Below, piece after piece: positions 8,704 through 16,799 of a DNA stretch of 55,419 bases. The position numbers and the translations under genes were made by a program. How positions within the stretch are numbered: the stretch's first letter is position 1; each line of letters opens with the position of its first letter. The DNA is taken from contig JAFGKW010000019.1 of the NCBI GenBank assembly GCA_016928355.1, positions 1-55,419 on the forward strand, read 5' to 3'. A model generated the notes under the pieces. It saw only the letters and a list, made by a program, of their open reading frames with translations. It made no database searches and had not been told where the DNA came from. This stretch comes from Methanomicrobiaceae archaeon. Its GTDB lineage: Archaea; Halobacteriota; Methanomicrobia; Methanomicrobiales; Methanomicrobiaceae.

Positions 8704-9690
8704 ATGAATAATGATTCCAAAAAGGAAAAGGAAAATTTCAGGGATATAATAAACACTTCAGACTGTATCTTTGTAATCGGGGTCGCAGGGGACTCCGGTT
8801 CGGGTAAAACAACCTTCACGAGGGCGATCAGGTCTATATTCGGTGAGGACTGTATCTCTACGATCTCTCTTGATGACTATCATGTTCTTGACCGTGAAGA
8901 GAGACGAAAAACCGGAATAACACCTCTCTCTCCCGAAGCTAATAATTTCTCACTTCTTGAAGAGCATATCCGGATATTAAAGGAAGGTGGCCCCATAGAT
9001 AAGCCTGTATATAATCATAATACAGGAAGAATTGAACGTCCTGTCACTTTTACCCCGTCTAAAATAATCATTCTCGAAGGTCTGCATACATATGCCACTG
9101 CCGGACTCAGGAGCCTCATCGATTTTTCAATATATGTAAATCCGTCCATGGAGGTGAAATATGAATGGAAGACCGGCAGGGATGTAAAAATCCGTGGTTA
9201 TAAAAAAGAGGATGTTCTGGCCGAGCTTGAAAGCCGGAGGGCGGATTATGAAAAATATGTTATGCCCCAGAGAAAGTATGCAGAGGCTGTAATAGGGATT
9301 ACCAGGAGCAGATATGATAAAGAGATAATGAATGAAAGAGAGGTATATAATGTCATTCTATACCAGGGGAAGCAGGACAGGACTATCCGCAATATCAAAC
9401 TTAATTTTGATCTTTTTGCAATAAATTCAATGTCTGAGAGGGGATTTTGTTTTGAATATGGTCTTGTTGAAAAGTACGGCAGGCAGCTTGGAGCATTAAG
9501 TCTGGACGGGGAATTCAGGCATGATGTCGTGCACCTTCTTGAGAAAAATATTGAAATTCAGACAGGTGTCGGGCCTGTTTCTGTTTATTCCGATCGTGAA
9601 TATGTAACAGCAACCGAGATGGTAGAACTTCTCCTTTCCTGGCGCATAATAAACAAAAGAATAATGATTGAGTACGGAGGAGGCTGCTGA
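8704..9690 (+). CDS. prk: Archaeal phosphoribulokinase
   Basis: The 328-residue protein is a P-loop kinase of the uridine kinase/phosphoribulokinase family. Walker A is GDSGSGKTT at about residues 30-38. The DDYH motif follows in ISLDDYHVLDREERR, and PVYNHNTGRIE is the substrate loop. EGLHTY is the Walker B-like Glu motif. RRADYEKYVMPQR lies in the lid region. Length and motifs match the phosphoribulokinase characterised in Methanospirillum, which converts ribulose 5-phosphate to RuBP for an archaeal Rubisco in the reductive hexulose-phosphate pathway. A 3-hexulose-6-phosphate synthase gene lies at 43921-45207. Rubisco is not in this window. A uridine kinase assignment is less likely because of the long archaeal C-terminal domain. 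Confidence 0.85.
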   Translation: MNNDSKKEKENFRDIINTSDCIFVIGVAGDSGSGKTTFTRAIRSIFGEDCISTISLDDYHVLDREERRKTGITPLSPEANNFSLLEEHIRILKEGGPIDKPVYNHNTGRIERPVTFTPSKIIILEGLHTYATAGLRSLIDFSIYVNPSMEVKYEWKTGRDVKIRGYKKEDVLAELESRRADYEKYVMPQRKYAEAVIGITRSRYDKEIMNEREVYNVILYQGKQDRTIRNIKLNFDLFAINSMSERGFCFEYGLVEKYGRQLGALSLDGEFRHDVVHLLEKNIEIQTGVGPVSVYSDREYVTATEMVELLLSWRIINKRIMIEYGGGC

Positions 9691-9714
9691 TCCTTTAGAT
9701 TATTTTAATCTTTA

Positions 9715-9873
9715 TTATACACAAATGATGATCCCGGGATCACCTGTTTTGCCTCTCTCTTTTTTTACTGTTTTGTCTCCACAGTATATGATCGCTTTTG
9801 AAAACTGGTTCCTCCGGATTATTTTTGGATAAAGAGATGCCCTTCCTGCAAGATATACAAATGTTTCTTCCAT
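9715..9873 (-). CDS. Small 52-residue hypothetical protein
   Basis: A short frame between prk and sufC encodes a 52-residue basic protein starting MEETFVYLAGRASLYPKIIR and ending with a hydrophobic GIIICV. Codon use is like that of the surrounding genes. A TATA-like CATATAATAC lies at about 9894-9903, some 24 nt upstream of the ATG, with no Shine-Dalgarno, as in other leaderless genes here. Single cysteines occur near residue 31 and at residue 51. It is below common length cut-offs and may be missed by automatic annotation. Function is unknown, and coding status rests on codon use and promoter position. Confidence 0.5.
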   Translation of the reverse strand: MEETFVYLAGRASLYPKIIRRNQFSKAIIYCGDKTVKKERGKTGDPGIIICV

Positions 9874-9939
9874 AGATAAAAACCGGATTTTGTATTATAT
9901 GATACCAATCCGTGCGTAGGGTGAAAGTAAACTATGAAT

Positions 9940-9950
9940 ATGTCGGACAT
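9940..9950. promoter_or_regulatory. Palindrome upstream of sufCB, possible operator
   Basis: ATGTC-G-GACAT is a perfect 5+1+5 inverted repeat about 75 nt upstream of sufC, before a TATA-like ACTATATC at about 9967-9974. It may bind a regulator of iron-sulfur cluster genes. No regulator gene is adjacent. Confidence 0.25.
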
Positions 9951-10020
9951 GTGACCATTCGACACCACTATATCTGCCTAAGATCAAAAATTAAAGAACT
10001 CATATCATCAGGTGTTAGAG

Positions 10021-10749
10021 ATGTTAAAGATCGAAGACCTCCATGTCAGTGTGGAAGGCAAAGAAGTCCTGCATGACATAAACCTGCATATCCGTGAGGG
10101 TGAGACCCATGTACTGATGGGCCCGAATGGATCCGGGAAGACCTCACTATTAAGATCAGTGATGGGTTTTTCAGGGTACGAAATAACATCCGGCAGTATC
10201 ATCTTCAAAGGAATTGATATTACAAATCTGCCCCTGTATGAAAGGGCCAGATACGGGATGGGGCTTATGTTTCAGCGCCCGCCGACGATCTCCGGCTTAA
10301 AGCTTGGAAAACTGCTGATGGCTACGTCAGGCGGAGAAATCGGGGAAATCGGACGTTCTGCATCCCAGATGAAGATGGCGGATTTTCTCGACAGGGATGT
10401 AAATGCAGGGTTTTCAGGCGGAGAGATCAAGAGGAGCGAAGTCCTTCAACTGCTTATTCAGCAGCCTGACTTTGTGATGCTTGATGAACCCGAAAGCGGT
10501 GTTGATCTTGAGAATATTGCGCTTATCGGCCACTCCATCGCAAGACTCGTGGAAAAGGACAGGCATATAATTGACAGGCATAAATCCGGCTTGATCATCA
10601 CCCATACCGGGTATATACTTGACTATCTTGATGCCGATGCCGGCCATATGCTCTGCGACGGCGAGATTAAATGCCACGGGAACCCGAGAGAGATACTGAA
10701 GGTAATACAGGAGAAAGGATATCAGGAGTGTATCAGATGCCAGAAATAA
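10021..10749 (+). CDS. sufC: SufC Fe-S cluster assembly ATPase
   Basis: The protein is an ABC-type ATPase: Walker A GPNGSGKT, Q-loop region MFQRPP, signature FSGGEIKRSE, Walker B VMLDEPESGVDLENI and switch His in IITHTGY. The FSGGE(K/I)KR signature and PESGVD D-loop are typical of SufC. SufC is a soluble ATPase that works with SufB in the scaffold complex that assembles Fe-S clusters. The ATG at 10021 is preferred over GTG at 10012 because AGGTG at 10010-10014 lies six bases before it. The 3' end overlaps sufB by 13 nt, so the two are translationally coupled. Methanogens commonly have only sufCB without sufADSE, as here. Confidence 0.95.
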   Translation: MLKIEDLHVSVEGKEVLHDINLHIREGETHVLMGPNGSGKTSLLRSVMGFSGYEITSGSIIFKGIDITNLPLYERARYGMGLMFQRPPTISGLKLGKLLMATSGGEIGEIGRSASQMKMADFLDRDVNAGFSGGEIKRSEVLQLLIQQPDFVMLDEPESGVDLENIALIGHSIARLVEKDRHIIDRHKSGLIITHTGYILDYLDADAGHMLCDGEIKCHGNPREILKVIQEKGYQECIRCQK

Positions 10750-11849
10750 TCGATGACATATCTGCTGAAGACAGAAAACGCCTGGAACTTTCCGGAATAG
10801 AATTTGATCAGCAGAAGAGATCGGGAACATTCGTCCAGAGGGATCAGCACATACACCACTCATCCTCAAAAATAGAGGGAATTGAGATGCTTCCCCTGGA
10901 TATTGCCATGAATAAATACGGTTGGCTGAAGGATTACTACTGGAACCTTGTCGACAGGGAAAAGGATGAATACACCCGTTTTGTGGCTGATAGGGAGGAG
11001 AAAGAAGGACTCCGCGGTTTCGTGGTAATTGCACGCAAGGGAAGCAAAAATATATTTCCGCTACAGTCCTGCCTTTTCATGCAAAAGGCCGAGGTTCAGA
11101 CCGTCCACAATATAATAATCGCCGAGGAAGGTGCCGAACTTCACCTGATAACGGGCTGCACCAGCAGCATCGGACGGGAAAAGGGGACACATTACGGAAT
11201 TACGGAGATATATGTCGGTAAAGATGCCCTGATAAGCACAACAATGATCCATACCTGGGGTGAAAATATTGATGTATATCCCCGTAGTGCCGCAAAGGTT
11301 GATGAAAACGGGACATTCCTCTCAAATTATGTCAGCCTGAAACCGGTTGGAACAGTTCAGATGTACCCGGTAGCTGATCTTACCGGTAAAAATTCCGTAG
11401 CACGCTTCAATTCCGTGGTTCTTGCTCCAAAAGGTTCTTATCTCGATCTCGGGCAGCGTGCACTCCTAAACGGTGAAGGATCAAGCGCCGAACTGGTATC
11501 AAGGATGATAACATCCGGCGGAACCGTGATCGCACGATCTCATATTGCAGGTATATCTGAGAATACAAAGGGTCATATCGAATGTAAGGGGCTGATACTT
11601 GAAGATGGCATAATTCATTCAGTTCCTGAGGTGGAAGGGCGTCTTAAAAATACCGAACTTACCCATGAAGCGGCTGTCGGGAAGATTGCAAGGGATGAGA
11701 TAGAATACCTTATGGCAAGAGGTCTTGACGAGGAGGAGGCTACGGCAACCATCATTCGTGGTTTCCTTGATGTAAGGATCAAGGGTCTGCCCGATTCTCT
11801 CCAGAAAGAGATTGACGCTGCGATAGATGCAGCCGAATCCGGATTCTGA
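10737..11849 (+). CDS. sufB: SufB/SufD-family Fe-S scaffold protein
   Basis: The product of about 370 residues has the SufB/SufD right-handed beta-helix core, visible as RSAAKVDENGTFLSNYVSLKP, and the conserved C-terminal block HEAAVGKIARDEIEYLMARG followed by EEEATATIIRGFLDV. It partners with SufC in building and transferring Fe-S clusters. The start at 10737 is chosen because AGGAG (10724-10728) precedes it by eight bases, inside the end of sufC. Being the only B/D protein of the operon, it probably forms a homodimeric SufB2C2 complex. Confidence 0.95.
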   Translation: MPEIIDDISAEDRKRLELSGIEFDQQKRSGTFVQRDQHIHHSSSKIEGIEMLPLDIAMNKYGWLKDYYWNLVDREKDEYTRFVADREEKEGLRGFVVIARKGSKNIFPLQSCLFMQKAEVQTVHNIIIAEEGAELHLITGCTSSIGREKGTHYGITEIYVGKDALISTTMIHTWGENIDVYPRSAAKVDENGTFLSNYVSLKPVGTVQMYPVADLTGKNSVARFNSVVLAPKGSYLDLGQRALLNGEGSSAELVSRMITSGGTVIARSHIAGISENTKGHIECKGLILEDGIIHSVPEVEGRLKNTELTHEAAVGKIARDEIEYLMARGLDEEEATATIIRGFLDVRIKGLPDSLQKEIDAAIDAAESGF

Positions 11850-11891
11850 ACCCTGTTATTTTATCTTATTATCTCACATTTTTGTTTACAG

Positions 11892-12503
11892 ATGGAATAT
11901 ATTGATATCACCCTGCCGCTTTCTGCGAGTACTCCCGTATTCCCCGGAGATCCAGAGGTCCGGTTTGAGCTTTTGAGCAGGGATGGTTACAGGATTACGT
12001 CGATATGCATCTCTTCACACAGCGGCACCCATGTGGATGCTCCTCTACATTATATTGAGGGTGGTCCCGGTGTTGACGAAATTCCTCTGGAGAGTCTCAA
12101 TGGTGAATCAGTTGTAATCGATCTGACATCCACCGCCGGTCATATAGGAAAGGATGATCTGGCAGGAAAAACAAAAGGTTTGAAGATCCTAATTCTAAAG
12201 ACTGGGTTTACACATAAATTACATTGTATTACCGACTATATCTCTTTAAACAGGGATTGTGCAGAATATCTTGCAGGCTGCGGGATCACATGTGTTGTAA
12301 CCGATGCCCCTTCAGTTGAGGCCTTTGACGGCGACGGGACAGTTCACCGGACACTGCTTGAAAATAATATATTTATCATTGAAATGGCCGATCTATCTGG
12401 TGTTGATCCAGGTGTTTATTGCCTGAACGCAATGCCGATGAGGCTTGTGGGCTGTGACGGGGCACCTGTCAGGGCGGTTCTTTTCAAATTCAAAGGAGAT
12501 TAA
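11892..12503 (+). CDS. Cyclase / kynurenine formamidase-like metal hydrolase
   Basis: The 203-residue protein belongs to the cyclase family (Pfam PF04199) that includes kynurenine formamidase. The metal-binding signature is present in SHSGTHVDAPLHY, near residues 42-54, with further conserved residues at TDAPSVE. These enzymes hydrolyse amides or formamides. In methanogens the real substrate is unknown, since tryptophan catabolism is not expected. The next gene's ribosome binding site lies within its last codons, so the pair is probably one operon. Confidence 0.8.
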   Translation: MEYIDITLPLSASTPVFPGDPEVRFELLSRDGYRITSICISSHSGTHVDAPLHYIEGGPGVDEIPLESLNGESVVIDLTSTAGHIGKDDLAGKTKGLKILILKTGFTHKLHCITDYISLNRDCAEYLAGCGITCVVTDAPSVEAFDGDGTVHRTLLENNIFIIEMADLSGVDPGVYCLNAMPMRLVGCDGAPVRAVLFKFKGD

Positions 12504-12504
12504 A

Positions 12505-13113
12505 ATGAGTATTATTACTGATGCTGTTGATGAAATGGACAAAAAACTTTCCGGTAGCGGATGTGATCACGGTACGGTTGCACTTGTAATATGTCCGGAT
12601 GATGACATATGCCCCTATGTCAAAGGGACATGTCTTGAGGCTGCCTATGGAGGTAAAAGGGTTCGTATCGCGACCTCATATCCGATAGAGGCCAGGACCC
12701 GTGTATCATTTATGTATGGTGAAGACCTCAACTCCCCTCCCCAGAGAACTGCTGCATGTGCGATACTGAACTGTATCTCATCTTTCATGTGCTTTCCAAG
12801 GGTTTCGGGTGCATGTCCTTCTGGATGTGGTGATAAATGCCTGGAAGAGCTGAAGGATGAGACCGAAGGTATGAAGGTTTTTCTTAATGGTAATCTGCCA
12901 GGTCTGGAAAGCGGGCTTAATGACAGAATAGTCCCAAAACCGGAGATGGCGGATATCATACTGGTCTCCGGTGACGGGTTGTTCTCGGATGAGGGAATAG
13001 AGATCTGTGAAAAATACAGGGGAGAGAAGAATATGCTTTTTCTTGCCCCCGCCACTTCCGGGCTGTCCAACATGCTTGGTCTGAAGCACTGGTGCCCTTA
13101 CGGGCGTAAATAA
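12505..13113 (+). CDS. Cysteine-rich conserved hypothetical protein
   Basis: This 202-residue protein is not recognised. It is notable for many cysteines: CDHG, ICPDDDICPY, GTC, CAILNC, and the cluster CFPRVSGACPSGCGDKC. The last resembles a metal or Fe-S ligand set. A C-terminal Rossmann-like stretch, DIILVSGDGLFSDEGIEICE, suggests a nucleotide-type fold. No signal or membrane segment is seen. AGGAG at 12494-12498 fixes the start at 12505, one base after the stop of the cyclase gene. The pair may act in one pathway, and a redox or cofactor-handling role is a guess. Confidence 0.65.
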   Translation: MSIITDAVDEMDKKLSGSGCDHGTVALVICPDDDICPYVKGTCLEAAYGGKRVRIATSYPIEARTRVSFMYGEDLNSPPQRTAACAILNCISSFMCFPRVSGACPSGCGDKCLEELKDETEGMKVFLNGNLPGLESGLNDRIVPKPEMADIILVSGDGLFSDEGIEICEKYRGEKNMLFLAPATSGLSNMLGLKHWCPYGRK

Positions 13114-13136
13114 TTGCTATGCCGGTGATGACCCAA

Positions 13137-13144
13137 TGTATATC
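13137..13144 (+). promoter_or_regulatory. TATA box of the glm operon
   Basis: TGTATATC is centred about 29 nt before the glmM ATG with no Shine-Dalgarno between, consistent with a leaderless transcript that begins the glmM-glmU-glmU-glmS run. Confidence 0.5.
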
Positions 13145-13169
13145 TTTTTTGAAATCATAAACTCTATCA

Positions 13170-14423
13170 ATGCTTTTCGGCTCATCCGGAATAAGACGTG
13201 TATTTGACAGGGGTCTCCTCGATCTTTCACTCAAGGTGGGATCAGCGTGCGGTTCGCTCAATAAATCTATAGTTGTGGGAACGGATACCCGGACAACCGG
13301 CGTAACATTATCTTCAGGATTTATATCAGGAGCGCTTGCGGCAGGATCCAGCGTTGCTTTCGGCGGAATCGCTCCGACACCGACAGTTGCCTTTGCCGCG
13401 AAGAACCGCGACTCCGGATGTTGCATTACAGCATCCCATAATCCGGAGCAGTATAACGGAATGAAACTTGTAAATCCTGACGGTTCTGCATATACCAAAG
13501 AACAACAGGATGAGATCGGCAGACTGGTTCTGCAGTCTTCTCTTTGTGAATGGACAGAGCAGGGAGATTATGTGGCCGCGGATATAATTACTCCCCATAA
13601 GGAGGCAGTTCTGCAATCCTTCTCCCCTGAAAGGGAGATCTCAGTGGTTCTTGACTGTGGTGGGGGTGCAGGGAGCGTAATTACTCCACTTGTTCTCAGT
13701 GATGCCGGAATAAAGGCTGAATGCATAAACTGCCATACCAGTGGAATGTTTCCAAGGCCATCTGAGCCTCTTGAAACCAATCTGTCTCATATCCCTGGTC
13801 TTGTAAGGTCAGGTGGTTTTGACGGTGCGTTAATCCATGATGGTGATGCAGATCGTTTCATGGCCTTCGACAACAGGGGCCGTTATATATCGGGGGACCA
13901 CCTGCTGGTGCTTTTTGCAGAGTATACCGGTGCAAAGAGGGTTGTAACAACGGCTGATGCTTCAATGTTGATTGAAAGCATTGCAGAGGTCAGGCGGACA
14001 CCTGTTGGTGATTCCTTTGTCTCAGAGGAATTGCGGAGCTGGGGTGATTTCGGTGGAGAACCGTCAGGGAGCTGGATATTCCCCAGCCATTCCCTATGTC
14101 CTGATGGGATCTACGCTGCGATGGTCTTCTGCAGTATAGCTTCTTCAACGGATGTTGCTGAAAGGATTGATTCGATGCCTGATTACCCGATTCTCAGGCA
14201 TTCAATGGAATGCCCGGGTGCAAAGGAGCTTTTAATCTCTATGGGAGCCGAAAATCCGACAGACGGAATTAGAATTGAGGATGAAGATGGGTGGTGCCTC
14301 GTCCGTGCGAGCGGAACAGAACCTAAGGTAAGAATTACTGCCGAGGGAAAAACCCGGGATATTGCTGAAAGAATGAAGGAACTGGGGCTGTCCGCCCTGA
14401 GATCAGCAAATGGCGGGATGTGA
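13170..14423 (+). CDS. glmM: Phosphoglucosamine mutase / phosphohexomutase
   Basis: The 417-residue protein is an alpha-D-phosphohexomutase. It shows the N-terminal FGSSGIRR, the catalytic phosphoserine loop TASHNPEQYNGMKL, the metal-binding DGDADRF, the sugar-binding GEPSGS and the phosphate-binding RASGTEPKVR. Together with the two downstream nucleotidyltransferases and glmS, the likely step is glucosamine-6-phosphate to glucosamine-1-phosphate. A phosphomannomutase activity cannot be excluded from sequence alone. It opens the sugar-nucleotide operon, with only three bases between its stop and the next start. Confidence 0.88.
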   Translation: MLFGSSGIRRVFDRGLLDLSLKVGSACGSLNKSIVVGTDTRTTGVTLSSGFISGALAAGSSVAFGGIAPTPTVAFAAKNRDSGCCITASHNPEQYNGMKLVNPDGSAYTKEQQDEIGRLVLQSSLCEWTEQGDYVAADIITPHKEAVLQSFSPEREISVVLDCGGGAGSVITPLVLSDAGIKAECINCHTSGMFPRPSEPLETNLSHIPGLVRSGGFDGALIHDGDADRFMAFDNRGRYISGDHLLVLFAEYTGAKRVVTTADASMLIESIAEVRRTPVGDSFVSEELRSWGDFGGEPSGSWIFPSHSLCPDGIYAAMVFCSIASSTDVAERIDSMPDYPILRHSMECPGAKELLISMGAENPTDGIRIEDEDGWCLVRASGTEPKVRITAEGKTRDIAERMKELGLSALRSANGGM

Positions 14424-14426
14424 ATT

Positions 14427-15629
14427 ATGGAGTGCGTAGTTCTTGCTGCAGGTGAAGGAAAAAGGATGAGGCCTCTTACCACCTCCAGACCCAAGGTGAT
14501 GCTTCCCGTTGCAAACCGGCCGATGCTTGAACACCTGGTCAAATCCGTAAAGGAAGCCGGAATAAAAGATTTCATCTTTGTGGTCGGCTACAGGGAACAG
14601 GAGATTAGAGGTTACTTCGGCGACGGGGAGGAAATGGGTGTCAGGATTAGGTATGCTGTCCAGAGGCGGCAGAGAGGAACCGCAGATGCTCTGGATGCAG
14701 CCCGGGATTACATCACAGGAGATTTTCTTATGCTCAACGGAGATATGATAGTCCAGTCCGGGGATATATCCGGGATCTGCAGTATGAGTACTCCATGTAT
14801 CGGTGTATTTGAAAGCGACCATCCTGAGGAGTTCGGCGTCGTCACAGTTGAGGGGGACAAAGTAATCGCACTTATAGAAAAGTCTTCCACTCCTCCGGGA
14901 AACCTGATTAATGCAGGTGCCTATCTTTTTGGACTGGACATATTTGAAAAGACAGATTCTCTTGAACTCTCAGAGAGAGGTGAACTTGAACTGACGGATG
15001 CCCTGCAGCCATACATAAATAAAGGACTTCTTTCTGCATACAGGCTCCAGACATGGTGTGACATAGGCGAACCATGGAATCTGCTTGACGCAAACGAACA
15101 GTTTCTCTCAGAGACTGAACCTGAGAATCACGGGGTTGTCGAAGATTACGTTGTGTTAAAAGGTCATGTGGTCATCGGGGAAGGAAGTGTGATAAAATCC
15201 GGAACATACGTCGAAGGTCCGTGTATCATCGGGAAAAACTGCATTGTCGGGCCGCATGCTTATATCCGGCCCTCTACATCAATAGGTGACAACTGTCATA
15301 TCGGCCATTCATCGGAGATAAAAAACAGCCTTATTATGTATGGGACAAAGATCCCGCACTTCAACTATGTCGGGGACAGCGTTGTTGGTCCGGGCTGCAA
15401 TTTCGGCGCAGGTTCAAAGATTGCAAACCTCCGCCATGATCGGCGGAATGTAAAATCCGGTGGCAGGGACACGCACAGAAAAAAATTCGGTGCGGTTTTG
15501 GGCGATAATGTACAGCTCGGGATCAACTGTTCCGTGAATGTCGGTACAATAATCGGCAGCGGGGTTATGGCAGCTCCCGGTTCATTCCTTGAAGGAAAGA
15601 TCGCTGATAAAACAAAGATTGGGAGATAA
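14427..15629 (+). CDS. glmU: Bifunctional GlmU-like sugar-1-phosphate nucleotidyl/acetyltransferase
   Basis: The 400-residue protein has an N-terminal nucleotidyltransferase domain with VVLAAGEGKRMRPLTTSRPK and the NGDM metal motif. A left-handed beta-helix of hexapeptide repeats starts near residue 240. The strand PHFNYVGDSVVGPGCNFGAG is typical of archaeal GlmU acetyltransferase halves. It should acetylate glucosamine-1-phosphate and make UDP-GlcNAc. It sits directly behind glmM and before a paralogue. Archaeal proteins of this type can also act on other sugars such as glucose-1-phosphate. Confidence 0.85.
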   Translation: MECVVLAAGEGKRMRPLTTSRPKVMLPVANRPMLEHLVKSVKEAGIKDFIFVVGYREQEIRGYFGDGEEMGVRIRYAVQRRQRGTADALDAARDYITGDFLMLNGDMIVQSGDISGICSMSTPCIGVFESDHPEEFGVVTVEGDKVIALIEKSSTPPGNLINAGAYLFGLDIFEKTDSLELSERGELELTDALQPYINKGLLSAYRLQTWCDIGEPWNLLDANEQFLSETEPENHGVVEDYVVLKGHVVIGEGSVIKSGTYVEGPCIIGKNCIVGPHAYIRPSTSIGDNCHIGHSSEIKNSLIMYGTKIPHFNYVGDSVVGPGCNFGAGSKIANLRHDRRNVKSGGRDTHRKKFGAVLGDNVQLGINCSVNVGTIIGSGVMAAPGSFLEGKIADKTKIGR

Positions 15630-15642
15630 TAAGGAGATTAAC

Positions 15643-16794
15643 ATGCAGGCAGTAATTCTGGCAGGCGGGGAGGGGCACAGGCTGAGGCCGCTTACAAGAA
15701 GCAGGCCCAAGGTGCTTCTGCCTGTTGCAAACAGGCCTATCATCGATTATGTAATCGATTCACTCGTTGTAAACGGAATAAGGGATATCATAGTTGTTGC
15801 AGGATACCGGAAGGAGCAACTGGTCAGGCACTTAAATGAGCCTGGCTATAATGTGGATGTTGTAATCCAGAAGAAGCAGCTTGGAGCTGCAGATGCACTG
15901 AAATGTGCCGGAGGTCTGATAAAGGACGATTTTCTTGTTCTTCCGGGTGACAATTATATCGGCCCGTCTGCCATTTCAGCAATTAAAGACCGGCGGAATG
16001 CAATGTTGATCTCCGATCACCCGCAGCCCTTCAATTTTGGTGTTGTGGATCTTAAAGGAGGCCTGGTCTCAGCGATATCTGAAAAGCCTGGCGATGTTTC
16101 GGGTATGCCGGTGAGTACAGGGGTTTTCTCCCTTTCAAAAGAGATCTTCGGAAGGATGGGGGATCTCGAAATTCCGGATATTATATCCGGGCTGATAAAG
16201 GACGGGGAGACGATAGAAGCGATTCATACAAAGGACTGGCTCGATGCAGTATATCCCTGGGATCTCCTTAAGATGAATAAAAATGTACTGAAAGGAATAT
16301 CTCCTGAAAATGCGGGTGTAATAAGCAGGAACGCAATTATCTCGGGCCCTGTCCGGATAGGTGAAGGCACAATTATCGGCAGCAATTCGGTAATTAATGG
16401 TCCTGTAGTCATCGGAGAGGACTGTACAATCGGTCCCAATACATGTATAATGCCTGGAACTTCAATAGGTTCAAGGGTCAGAATTGATCCTTTTGCATAT
16501 ATTGAAGATTCACTAATCATGGATGATTCTGTTGTGGGTTCGCATTCGAGGGTAACCGATTCTGTAGTGGGGGGAGGTGCTGTTCTTGCAGATCACACAA
16601 GTACAAAAAAGAGTGAATACTGTTTCGAGAGCGATGGTTATTTCGGAAGGAGTGAATTTGGGGCAATTATTGGTGACGGAGTCTCCTCCACACCCTTTAC
16701 TGTTTATTCAGCCGCAGTTGTCGGGAATTTTGTCTCTATAGAAGAGGGAAGGCTGATAAAAGGCAATCTTCCCGACTACGCGGTGGTCAGGTAG
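15643..16794 (+). CDS. Second GlmU-like sugar nucleotidyltransferase (paralogue)
   Basis: The 383-residue paralogue of the preceding gene keeps the nucleotidyltransferase signature VILAGGEGHRLRPLTRSRPK and the PGDN metal motif. It has a shorter beta-helix with hexapeptide repeats (VIGEDCTIGPNTCIMPGTSI). The ending differs from its neighbour. AAGGAG before the ATG at 15643 decides the start. It may act on a different sugar phosphate, or the two may divide uridylyl and acetyl transfer. Its tandem position between glmU and glmS argues for a role in the same hexosamine or surface-glycan pathway. Confidence 0.8.
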   Translation: MQAVILAGGEGHRLRPLTRSRPKVLLPVANRPIIDYVIDSLVVNGIRDIIVVAGYRKEQLVRHLNEPGYNVDVVIQKKQLGAADALKCAGGLIKDDFLVLPGDNYIGPSAISAIKDRRNAMLISDHPQPFNFGVVDLKGGLVSAISEKPGDVSGMPVSTGVFSLSKEIFGRMGDLEIPDIISGLIKDGETIEAIHTKDWLDAVYPWDLLKMNKNVLKGISPENAGVISRNAIISGPVRIGEGTIIGSNSVINGPVVIGEDCTIGPNTCIMPGTSIGSRVRIDPFAYIEDSLIMDDSVVGSHSRVTDSVVGGGAVLADHTSTKKSEYCFESDGYFGRSEFGAIIGDGVSSTPFTVYSAAVVGNFVSIEEGRLIKGNLPDYAVVR

Positions 16795-16799
16795 GTCAT

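Noticed and set aside
12445-12504. Upstream extension of the Cys-rich protein gene to 12445
   Set aside because: The added residues are read from the cyclase gene in another frame, and AGGAG at 12494 clearly serves ATG 12505.
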